A stretch of 39,620 bases of DNA from Desulfobulbaceae bacterium. Its GTDB lineage: Bacteria; Desulfobacterota; Desulfobulbia; Desulfobulbales; Desulfobulbaceae. The DNA lies in assembly GCA_023544645.1 (NCBI GenBank), contig JAMJFO010000030.1:1-39620 (forward strand), in the 5' to 3' direction. Both the position numbers and the translations under genes were made by a program. How positions within the stretch are numbered: the first letter of the stretch is position 1; each line of letters opens with the position of its first letter. Under the pieces are notes generated by a model. That model made no database searches. It worked only from the letters and a program-made list of their open reading frames with translations, and had not been told where the DNA came from. Of this stretch, positions 16,990 to 24,530 are shown one piece after another.

Positions 16990-18579
16990 TTACTCTTTTT
17001 CCAGCTCGTCCTTCATGAGCTTGTAATTTATACTGTCCACCAGGGCCTGCCAGCTGGCCTCGATTATGTTCAGCGATACCCCGACCGTTCCCCAGCTGGA
17101 GGACTTGTCCCTGCTTTCAATCAGCACCCTGACCTTGGCTCCGGTTCCATGTTCACCGGAAAGCACCCGAACCTTGTAGTCAACCAGTTCCATCTCCTGC
17201 AGGGAAGGATAAAAACGGGTCAAGGCCTTGCGCAGGGCCCGGTCAATGGCATTGACCGGGCCATCGCCCATGGAGGCGGTATGGACTTCGTCGCCGCCGA
17301 CAAACAGGCGGATGGTCGCTTCGGTCAACGGAGGCATGTCCATCCGATACTTATTGTTCATGACCCGCAGGCCTTCGAGCTTGAAATATTTTTTCTGCAG
17401 GCCCATGGCCCGGCGCATGAGCAGTTCAAAACTTGCCTCTGCTGCCTCATACTGGTACCCCTTGCTTTCGAGGTCCTTCAACTCAGAGACAATGGAGGCG
17501 ATGACCGGATCATTGTCGTCAAGTTTGAGACCGTATCGCTGGGCCTTGTGCAGAATGTTTGATTTTCCGGCCTGGTCGGAAACCAGGACCCGGCGGATAT
17601 TGCCGACCTTTTCCGGTTCAATATGCTCATAGGTAAGCGGATTACGCTGGACCGCGCTCACATGGATGCCCCCCTTGTGAGCAAAAGCAGACTCTCCCAC
17701 GTACGGTTGGTAACGGTCATGGGGGAGATTGGCCAGTTCGTCAACATACCTTGAAGTTTCATAGAGACGACCCATATTGGCTGCCACATTACACTGGAGC
17801 CCCATCTTGAAGACCAGGGCCGGAATAATGGACGTCAGGTTGGCGTTGCCGCACCGTTCGCCATACCCGTTAATGGTGCCCTGAACCTGCTGGACCCCAA
17901 GGGAAACTGCCAGCAGGGCATTGGCAACAGCGGTTTCTGAATCATTATGCGAGTGAATGCCCAGCTTGACGCTGCTGTTCAACCCGTTCACATACTGTTT
18001 TACCTTCTCGATGATGGGCGGGATCTCGTGCGGCAGCGTGCCCCCATTGGTGTCGCAGAGAATCAGGGTTTCAGCCCCGCCGGCTACCGCCCTGCCCAGG
18101 GTTGCAAGGGCGTAGTCCGGATTGTTTTTGAAACCGTCAAAAAAATGCTCGGCATCATACAGCAGGATCTCGACATGCTGCCTGAGGAAGGCCAGTGAAT
18201 CCTCAATGATCAGCAGGTTGTCTTCCAACTCGATCCGCAGGGCATCATGCACGTGCACATCCCAGCTTTTGCCGAAAATGGTGATCACCGGCGTTGCCGC
18301 GTCGACCAGGGCCTTCAGGTTCGGATCCTCGTTCGGAGGGTTCTTGAAATGCCTGGTGGACCCGAAAGCGGCAACCCTGGCGTGCTGCAGAGGCACATCC
18401 TTGATCCTGCGAAAATATTCCACGGCCTGAGGGTTGGAGCCGGGCCAGCCACCCTCAATGTAATCGATACCGAACGTATCCAGCTTCTGGGTAATACGAA
18501 TCTTGTCTTCAACAGAAAGGTTGAAATTCTCAGCCTGGGTACCGTCTCGTAATGTCGTATCGTATATTTCTATTGCCAT
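16990..18579 (-). CDS. cimA: Citramalate synthase
   Basis: Condenses pyruvate and acetyl-CoA to (R)-citramalate, the threonine-independent entry to isoleucine. The DRE-TIM barrel starts YDTTLRDGTQAENF, with metal ligands in the GIHSHND segment and the NGYGERCGNANL motif. The C-terminal LeuA-type allosteric domain covers roughly residues 400-520. The 529-residue length and the GWPGSNP motif fit the long CimA type known in Geobacter rather than 2-isopropylmalate synthase or homocitrate synthase. lysC precedes it by about 50 bp, so aspartate-family and citramalate-derived amino acids are made from one transcript. Confidence 0.92.
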   Translation of the reverse strand: MAIEIYDTTLRDGTQAENFNLSVEDKIRITQKLDTFGIDYIEGGWPGSNPQAVEYFRRIKDVPLQHARVAAFGSTRHFKNPPNEDPNLKALVDAATPVITIFGKSWDVHVHDALRIELEDNLLIIEDSLAFLRQHVEILLYDAEHFFDGFKNNPDYALATLGRAVAGGAETLILCDTNGGTLPHEIPPIIEKVKQYVNGLNSSVKLGIHSHNDSETAVANALLAVSLGVQQVQGTINGYGERCGNANLTSIIPALVFKMGLQCNVAANMGRLYETSRYVDELANLPHDRYQPYVGESAFAHKGGIHVSAVQRNPLTYEHIEPEKVGNIRRVLVSDQAGKSNILHKAQRYGLKLDDNDPVIASIVSELKDLESKGYQYEAAEASFELLMRRAMGLQKKYFKLEGLRVMNNKYRMDMPPLTEATIRLFVGGDEVHTASMGDGPVNAIDRALRKALTRFYPSLQEMELVDYKVRVLSGEHGTGAKVRVLIESRDKSSSWGTVGVSLNIIEASWQALVDSINYKLMKDELEKE

Positions 18580-18632
18580 GAAAGTCCTTTGATCCGGTTA
18601 AGGTGCGCATGAAGTACTGAATTTCTGATTTT

Positions 18633-19874
18633 TTATACCTGTTCTTCCGCAGGAACGTTCTCCTTGTCCAGGGCAAACGCTTCGTGCAGGGCACGAATCG
18701 CGAGTTCCGTATATTTTTCTTCGATAATACAGGAAACCTTGATTTCCGAAGTTGAAATCATCATGATGTTTATCCCCTCCCTGGCGAGGATCTGGAACAT
18801 AGTCGAGGCAATGCCCGAATGGTTCCGCATGCCGACTCCGACGATGGATACCTTGGCGATGTCCTGGGCGCCCGAAACTGATTCGGCATTGATCTCCGCG
18901 GCGACCTGTTCCAGCAGTTTCATGGCCCGGTCATAGTCACTGCGGATAACGGTGAAAGTAAGATCGGTCATGGAACCGGCCCGTGTATTCTGAATGATCA
19001 TGTCAACAACAATGCCTGCGTCGGAGATCGGCAGGAATATTTTTGCCGCCACCCCCGGCTGATCAGGTACCTTGCTGATGGTTATTCGTGCTTCGTTTTT
19101 GTTATAGGTAACTCCGGAAACCAGCATGGATTCCATGTTTTTATCCTCCTCAACAACCCAAGTCCCTTCATTTTCCGTAAATGTTGACCGAACATGAACC
19201 GGAACTTTATAGCGTTTTGCCAGCCCGACGGAGCGGATATCAAGCACCTTGGCGCCAAGACTGGCCAATTCAAGCATTTCATCATAGGAAATACGGTCTA
19301 TCTTGCGGGCCCTGGCACAGATATTGGGGTCCGTGGTAAAAACGCCTTCCACGTCGGTGAATATCTCACAGGCGTCGGCCTTGAGCGCCGCCGCCAGGGC
19401 CACCGCGGTCGTATCAGATCCTCCCCGGCCAAGGGTGGTGATATCACCTTCTTCGGTAACCCCCTGAAAACCGGCGATAACAACGATTTTGCCGTCATCG
19501 AGATGTCGTTTGATCCGCCCGGAGTCAATACTTTTGATCCTGGCCTTGGTATGCATGTTCGTGGTCTGAATAGTGACCTGGTCCCCCAGCAGGGAAACAG
19601 CGTCACTCCCCGCTTCCTTGACTGCCATGGCAAACAGGGAAACAGTGACCTGTTCGCCCGTTGAAACCAGCATGTCCATTTCCCGCAGGTCCGGCATCTG
19701 CTGAACAGCACGGGCCAGGCCGATGAGCCGGTCTGTTTCTCCTGACATGGCGGAGAGAACAACGACCATCTGGTTCCCCTGTTTGTGGCAAGAGAGCACC
19801 CGTTGGGCAACAGCCTTGATTTTGTCCGTGTTGCCGACCGACGTTCCGCCGAATTTCTGTACAATGAGCGCCAT
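18633..19874 (-). CDS. lysC: Aspartate kinase
   Basis: First enzyme of the aspartate pathway to lysine, threonine and methionine. The N-terminal KFGGTSVG motif, the GFQGVTEEGDITTLGRGGSDTTAVALA nucleotide/substrate region and the FTDVEGVFTTDP segment define the catalytic domain. Two ACT domains occupy about residues 265-405 and would bind inhibitory amino acids. At 413 residues it is a monofunctional kinase without homoserine dehydrogenase. A second internal start giving a separate beta subunit is possible in this family but I see no strong ribosome-binding site for one. It heads the leftward operon and is divergent from trmL. Confidence 0.95.
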   Translation of the reverse strand: MALIVQKFGGTSVGNTDKIKAVAQRVLSCHKQGNQMVVVLSAMSGETDRLIGLARAVQQMPDLREMDMLVSTGEQVTVSLFAMAVKEAGSDAVSLLGDQVTIQTTNMHTKARIKSIDSGRIKRHLDDGKIVVIAGFQGVTEEGDITTLGRGGSDTTAVALAAALKADACEIFTDVEGVFTTDPNICARARKIDRISYDEMLELASLGAKVLDIRSVGLAKRYKVPVHVRSTFTENEGTWVVEEDKNMESMLVSGVTYNKNEARITISKVPDQPGVAAKIFLPISDAGIVVDMIIQNTRAGSMTDLTFTVIRSDYDRAMKLLEQVAAEINAESVSGAQDIAKVSIVGVGMRNHSGIASTMFQILAREGINIMMISTSEIKVSCIIEEKYTELAIRALHEAFALDKENVPAEEQV

Positions 19875-19943
19875 ATTGTCCGAAAGAAGAATGATGATTT
19901 ATTTTTGTCGCAGAATTGTTTAATTTAAGACGATTTTTTAAAT

Positions 19944-19972
19944 TTGCAACTGCATTTGATATTCTGTACATA
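19944..19972 (+). promoter_or_regulatory. Predicted promoter for the trmL-serC run
   Basis: TTGCAA (19944-19949) and TACATA (19967-19972) are 17 bp apart, about 50 bp before the trmL ATG. TTGCAA is its own reverse complement and on the minus strand also sits 16 bp from TAAATT, so the same hexamer could serve a leftward lysC promoter. Called by eye. Confidence 0.35.
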
Positions 19973-20022
19973 CAGAGCAGCAAAAATGAGCGCACAGTTT
20001 ATGCACCTTAAGAGATATACTG

Positions 20023-20517
20023 ATGGCCGACTATCCTTTTCACATTGTTCTGGTTGAGCCGGAAATACCACCCAATACCGGCTCCATCGCCAGGCTGTGC
20101 GGCGCGGCGGATGTGATCCTTGACCTGGTCCATCCGCTGGGGTTCAGCATTGACGACAAGCATCTGAAACGGGCCGGGCTCGATTATTGGCCCTATGTCA
20201 ACATCCGCAACTGGGACAACCTGGATGCATTTCTTGCCGCCCATGATGAACGAAAACTCTATTTTTTCACCACCAAAGTGGAGAAAAACTATTTTGAAGC
20301 TGATTTCGCTCCCGGCAGCCTGCTGGTCTTTGGCAAGGAGACAAAAGGATTGCCGCCGGAAATCATTGAGCTCTACAGGGACCGCTGTTATACGATCCCC
20401 ATGGGAAACAATAATATCAGGAGCCTGAACCTGGCCATGTGTGCCGGGATTGTTCTTTATGAGGCGATAAGACAGAATAGTGTGCGCCACTGTCCCGCCC
20501 CTGCACCGATTGACTGA
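20023..20517 (+). CDS. trmL: tRNA (cytidine/uridine-34-2'-O)-methyltransferase
   Basis: TrmL methylates the ribose of the wobble nucleotide in two leucine tRNAs and, in E. coli, needs i6A37 or ms2i6A37 on its substrate. The SPOUT knot motifs are present: VEPEIPPNTGSIARLC at the N-terminus, LVFGKETKGLP, and the C-terminal IPMGNNNIRSLNLAMCAGI and VLYEAIRQ. At 164 residues it is the minimal form without an extra RNA-binding domain, as in TrmL/YibK. It opens a rightward run with serC, a radical SAM gene and rlmN and is divergent from lysC. Confidence 0.92.
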   Translation: MADYPFHIVLVEPEIPPNTGSIARLCGAADVILDLVHPLGFSIDDKHLKRAGLDYWPYVNIRNWDNLDAFLAAHDERKLYFFTTKVEKNYFEADFAPGSLLVFGKETKGLPPEIIELYRDRCYTIPMGNNNIRSLNLAMCAGIVLYEAIRQNSVRHCPAPAPID

Positions 20518-20549
20518 AAACATATTCACTTTACAAGGAGACCTCCATC

Positions 20550-21632
20550 ATGCCTGAACGAATTTACAATTTCAGCCCCGGACCCTCGGTCCTGCCCTAT
20601 TCCGTATTGCAGCAGGCGGCCAGGGATATCGTCAATTTCAACAACAAAGGCATCGGCCTGATCGAACTCAGCCACCGCAGCAAGGAATTCATGGGAGTTG
20701 CGCAAGAGGCGGAAGCGCTCATTCGGGAAAATCTCAAGGTTCCCTCCAACTACAAGGTTCTTTTTCTTCAGGGCGGGGCGTCCTCGCAATTCTTCATGGT
20801 GCCCATGAACCTGCTGCAAAACGGCATGAAGGCCACCTACCTCAACACCGGCACCTGGTCAGACAAGGCCATCAAGGAAGCACGTCTTTTCGGAGAGATT
20901 GATGTCCCTTTTTCCAGCAAGGAGGAAAAGTTCAACCGGGTGCCGAAGGATGACGAGTACACGGTCGGCCCTGACAGCGAATATCTCTATTTCGTGTCAA
21001 ACAACACCATTTACGGCACCCAGTTCCAGTCGTTTCCCACAGCTGATGCTCTGCTCGTGTCAGACATGTCCTCGGACATATTTTCCCGTTCTGTAGATGT
21101 GAGCCGCTTCGGTATCATATTTGCGGGAGCCCAGAAAAATATGGGGCCGGCCGGGGTCACCGTGGTCATTATCCGTGAGGACCTGCTTGACCGCGCCCCG
21201 GAGAATCTGCCGACCATGCTGCGCTACAAGACCCATGCCGACAAGGATTCCATGTTCAACACCCCTCCCTGTTTTTCCATCTACTGTGTCGGGCTGGTAA
21301 TGAAATGGCTCAAAGAGCTGGGCGGGGTCGAGGCAATCGAAAAGATCAACAACGAGAAGGCGGCCCTGGTGTATGAGGCCATTGACAGCACTGATTTCTA
21401 CCGTGGGCATGCGGAAATCGCTTCCAGGTCGAAGATGAACATTTCCTTTAATCTCCCTACCCCGGAACTTGAGGCTAAGTTCATCGCCGATGCCGGCGCC
21501 CAGGGACTTGACGGCCTTAAAGGGCATCGCTCCATAGGCGGATGCCGGGCCTCGATCTATAACGCCTTTCCCCGGGAAGGAGTGGACAGGCTGGTCGCGT
21601 TCATGCAGGAATTTGCCCGGGCCAACGGGTGA
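20550..21632 (+). CDS. serC: Phosphoserine aminotransferase
   Basis: PLP enzyme converting 3-phosphohydroxypyruvate to phosphoserine, also used in pyridoxal phosphate synthesis. The N-terminal FSPGPSVLP motif, HRSKEFMGV, the GGASSQFFM phosphate-binding turn and the Schiff-base lysine Lys196 (in AGAQKNMGPAGVT) are all intact. The C-terminal GHRSIGGCRASIYNA motif fits the 360-residue class V transaminase. AAGGAGA lies ahead of the ATG. The next gene begins 19 bp after the stop. Confidence 0.96.
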   Translation: MPERIYNFSPGPSVLPYSVLQQAARDIVNFNNKGIGLIELSHRSKEFMGVAQEAEALIRENLKVPSNYKVLFLQGGASSQFFMVPMNLLQNGMKATYLNTGTWSDKAIKEARLFGEIDVPFSSKEEKFNRVPKDDEYTVGPDSEYLYFVSNNTIYGTQFQSFPTADALLVSDMSSDIFSRSVDVSRFGIIFAGAQKNMGPAGVTVVIIREDLLDRAPENLPTMLRYKTHADKDSMFNTPPCFSIYCVGLVMKWLKELGGVEAIEKINNEKAALVYEAIDSTDFYRGHAEIASRSKMNISFNLPTPELEAKFIADAGAQGLDGLKGHRSIGGCRASIYNAFPREGVDRLVAFMQEFARANG

Positions 21633-21651
21633 GATAAAAAAAGCGCCCGGC

Positions 21652-22521
21652 ATGCATTACGAAGGGAATATAATCCGGCCGCCCAGCGAAGCCGATTCGA
21701 TCATTCTCCAGGTAACGGTCGGGTGTTCGCATAATGCATGCACGTTCTGCGGCGCCTACCGCGATAAACGTTTTCGCATCAAGGAGGCGGAGATTGTTGA
21801 TGAGGATATTGCTTTTGCCGCCCAATACTGCCTCCGGCAGAAGACGGTGTTCCTTGCCGATGGCAATGCCCTGGCCATACCGCAGCCCCGGCTAGCAGAC
21901 CTGCTGGCCGGGATCAGAAAAAAACTGCCCCAGGTTCGCCGGATCAGCCTGTATGCAAATGCAGGGGATATTCTCCAGCGCTCCGCTGACGAACTGAAAA
22001 CACTGAGGGAGCTGGGTTTGCACCGTATCTACATGGGGCTGGAGAGCGGGCACGACCCTACCCTGCAAGCCATCGCCAAAGGCAATGATTCCCGGTCCAT
22101 GATCGCGGCAGGACAAGCTGTCCGTGCAGCCGGCATCTTCCTCTCGGCCACTGTTCTCCTCGGAATCGCCGGCAGCGAATACTCACTGCCCCATGCCGCG
22201 GCAACGGCGGAGGTTCTCAATGCCATGCAGCCCAATCAGGTGGCGGTGCTCACCCTGATGGTCCTGGAAGACACCCCGCTTGCCGGACGCATTAAAGCCG
22301 GCGCCTTTCATCTGCCTGATCGCCGGGCTCTGTTCATTGAGCTCCGTACCCTGCTGGAGCGCCTGGATTTACCGCGGTCGCAGTTTCAGGCCAATCATGC
22401 CTCCAATTATTTTGTCCTTGACGGCAGGCTCCCCAGGGACAAGAAAAAATTTTTATCCTTAATAAAGGAGGCGCTTTCAGGTAAAGTAGAACTGAAACCT
22501 GAACAGTGCAGAACATTATAA
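21652..22521 (+). CDS. Radical SAM protein with a CX4CX2C cluster motif
   Basis: A 289-residue radical SAM enzyme of unassigned function. The cluster motif reads CSHNACTFC, so the first two cysteines are four residues apart instead of three. Other features are MHYEGNIIRPPSEADS at the N-terminus, YANAGDIL, and GLHRIYMGLESGHD, the usual SAM-binding beta strands. The same N-terminus and spacing recur, as I remember, in a widespread but uncharacterised family in anaerobes. I start at the ATG at 21652 because family members begin at this MxYEGNIIRPPSEA motif; the TTG at 21613 would overlap serC. Substrate is unknown. Confidence 0.85.
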   Translation: MHYEGNIIRPPSEADSIILQVTVGCSHNACTFCGAYRDKRFRIKEAEIVDEDIAFAAQYCLRQKTVFLADGNALAIPQPRLADLLAGIRKKLPQVRRISLYANAGDILQRSADELKTLRELGLHRIYMGLESGHDPTLQAIAKGNDSRSMIAAGQAVRAAGIFLSATVLLGIAGSEYSLPHAAATAEVLNAMQPNQVAVLTLMVLEDTPLAGRIKAGAFHLPDRRALFIELRTLLERLDLPRSQFQANHASNYFVLDGRLPRDKKKFLSLIKEALSGKVELKPEQCRTL

Positions 22522-22539
22522 CCCATTGCAAGACACGCC

Positions 22540-23604
22540 ATGATTACCCAGCAGAACAAGACCGACCTGAAAAATATGACCAGCGGGCAGCTGGTCCGTT
22601 ACGTTGAATCCCTTCAGCAGCCGTCATTCAGGGGAGAACAGATCCTGGCCTGGCTGTACAGGCCTGGCATCACCGAATTTTCCCAGATGACCGACCTGGC
22701 GAAAGAATTCAGGGCCCTGCTGGAACAGAGAGCAAGGATAAGTTATTTCACTGATCCGGTCATCGAGGTCTCTGTCGACGGTTCGGTGAAGTTCGGCTTC
22801 AGGCTTGAGGATGATAATTTCATCGAATCCGTTCTCATCCCGGAAGGAGAACGCAATACCCTGTGTGTTTCCTCCCAGGTCGGCTGTGCCATGGGCTGCA
22901 ATTTCTGCCAGACCGGGGCTATGGGATTCAGGAGGAACCTTAAACCCTCCGAAATAGTCAACCAGGTGTGCGCGGTTCAGGACTGGCTGATCAAGGAAAG
23001 AAAAAAGAAGCTGAACAACCTGGTTTTCATGGGTATGGGAGAACCGCTGGCAAACCTGGACAACCTGCTCAAGGCGCTTTCGATACTCACGGAACAGAAA
23101 GGTCTTGATTTCGCCAGCCGGAGAATCACCGTTTCAACCTGCGGCATGATTCCGCAAATGCTTGAGTTCGGCAAAAAGTCCGATGCCAACCTGGCCATTT
23201 CCCTGCACGCGGTGGATGACCGGACCAGGAACATGCTCATGCCCATCAACAAAAAATATCCGATCGAGGATCTTCTGGCGGCCTGTCGGGAATACCAGAT
23301 GAAGAAAAGGCAGCGCATCATGTTCGAGTATGTACTGCTTGACAACATCAACGATTCCGATGAAACAGCGGTACAGCTGGCAGAAATGCTCCGCGGCATA
23401 CCCTGCAAGATAAACCTGCTGGCCATGAACGAGGGGGAAATAGCCGGGTTCAGGAGCTCCAGCCAGGACCGGATTCTCCGGTTTCAGGATATCCTGCGCA
23501 AAAGGGGATATACGGTTTTTCTGCGACAGAGCAGAGGTTCGGACATTTCGGCGGCATGCGGCCAGCTTGCCGGCAAATTAAGTGAAGCAGAGCAGAAGAA
23601 ATAA
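22540..23604 (+). CDS. rlmN: 23S rRNA (A2503)/tRNA (A37)-C2 methyltransferase
   Basis: Radical SAM enzyme that methylates C2 of A2503 in 23S rRNA and of A37 in some tRNAs. The cluster cysteines are Cys116, Cys120 and Cys123 in CAMGCNFC. The methyl-carrying cysteine is Cys340 in GSDISAACGQLAG near the C-terminus. FMGMGEPLANLDN and ITVSTCGMIPQM are typical RlmN motifs, including the second catalytic-base region. No Cfr-specific features are apparent. The length of 354 residues is normal. It follows the unusual radical SAM gene by 18 bp and is probably the last gene of the trmL operon. Confidence 0.95.
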   Translation: MITQQNKTDLKNMTSGQLVRYVESLQQPSFRGEQILAWLYRPGITEFSQMTDLAKEFRALLEQRARISYFTDPVIEVSVDGSVKFGFRLEDDNFIESVLIPEGERNTLCVSSQVGCAMGCNFCQTGAMGFRRNLKPSEIVNQVCAVQDWLIKERKKKLNNLVFMGMGEPLANLDNLLKALSILTEQKGLDFASRRITVSTCGMIPQMLEFGKKSDANLAISLHAVDDRTRNMLMPINKKYPIEDLLAACREYQMKKRQRIMFEYVLLDNINDSDETAVQLAEMLRGIPCKINLLAMNEGEIAGFRSSSQDRILRFQDILRKRGYTVFLRQSRGSDISAACGQLAGKLSEAEQKK

Positions 23605-23630
23605 ATCCTCCGTCTACCTGATGATTGTAT

Positions 23631-23655
23631 AGCCTCTTCCCTCAAGGCTGTTTTT
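23631..23655 (+). terminator. Weak terminator after rlmN
   Basis: AGCCT (23631-23635) and AGGCT (23645-23649) form a 5-bp stem with a nine-base loop, followed by GTTTTT. It sits 26 bp past the rlmN stop and before the convergent zinc-ribbon gene. The stem is short, hence low confidence. Confidence 0.35.
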
Positions 23656-23709
23656 GCGTTTGACACTGCATGCCGGACACCAATATTAGCAAAACGTGAA
23701 CTGCAGGCA

Positions 23710-24366
23710 TTACCTTGGCCGGTTCTGCAATAACCCGGAAAGGGCCTCTGTCAGATTTCTCAACTCCCTGGGGCCTTTTGAGCTGATGTTGATGTCTCCC
23801 TTGCCGCCGTCAACCTGTTTAATTGCATTTGTCACCCTGTTCGTTAATTTTGCAAGGTATATGCCGAACAGAAACAGGATGCCGAAAGAAACCAGCCAGG
23901 TTCCGAGCAGCACGAGTAAGGACGTGGTGAGCAGCCTGGGCTGCAGTTCCATATGTTTACCGGCGATGGAGGAATAATATTGCCCGATGACAAAGGCCAT
24001 TCCGCTGTTTACCGTTAAAAAAGATACAAATCCGGCTGTAAGAAAATAGCCGGCAATGGACATTTTTTTCTTTGTGCCGGCGGTGTCTGCGATGTGGGCA
24101 GCAATACCGGAGACATGATGACCGGTTGATCCGGCATCACTTCTATTCTCCGGTTCAAGCGGCGTTTCCATCTCTTTCAATAAATCTATTGATGACGAGG
24201 AAGATGGATCAGGATTCGGCTTGTTGATAAGAGGGCGGGAAAAATCAGCTTTGTCGACAATAATGATATGTCCGCATTCATTGCAGGTGAATCTCGCCCT
24301 GTTTCCCTTGATCCGCGATTCGTCAATATTGTATTTTTTCGCGCAGTCCTCGCAGATAACCAGCAT
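23710..24366 (-). CDS. Zinc-ribbon membrane protein with a HAMP-like C-terminus
   Basis: A 218-residue protein. It begins with an MJ0042-type zinc ribbon, CEDC (residues 5-8) paired with CNEC (28-31), then a Ser/Pro-rich linker. Two transmembrane segments follow (about 103-127 and 143-171). The last 45 residues, beginning LAKLTNRVTNAIKQVDGG and ending ELRNLTEALSGLL, resemble a HAMP linker. HAMP normally passes signals to a kinase, cyclase or receptor domain, but none follows here, so it may act on a partner. A GGAGG site precedes the ATG. The CHASE2 cyclase gene ends 164 bp upstream, and a good promoter lies in that gap. Confidence 0.7.
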   Translation of the reverse strand: MLVICEDCAKKYNIDESRIKGNRARFTCNECGHIIIVDKADFSRPLINKPNPDPSSSSSIDLLKEMETPLEPENRSDAGSTGHHVSGIAAHIADTAGTKKKMSIAGYFLTAGFVSFLTVNSGMAFVIGQYYSSIAGKHMELQPRLLTTSLLVLLGTWLVSFGILFLFGIYLAKLTNRVTNAIKQVDGGKGDINISSKGPRELRNLTEALSGLLQNRPR

Positions 24367-24452
24367 GTATTCCTCCTGCTCCCTGTCGAGTGGTTGCCCC
24401 GTCGAAGAGTTATAAATAGACTGAAATGTTGTGCAGAAATTATTCTAAGTAG

Positions 24453-24480
24453 ATTATCACTTTGACAGACAACAGGTCAA
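24453..24480 (-). promoter_or_regulatory. Predicted promoter for the zinc-ribbon membrane protein gene
   Basis: On the minus strand TTGACC (24480-24475) and GATAAT (24458-24453) lie 16 bp apart, about 80 bp before the ATG at 24366. TTGAC/GTCAA also form a small inverted repeat here. This suggests the gene can be expressed apart from the cyclase operon. Confidence 0.45.
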
Positions 24481-24530
24481 CGAAAAAGACGGAAAGGAGG
24501 CGATTCAGCCGGGGTTGAAAACCAGGGAAA

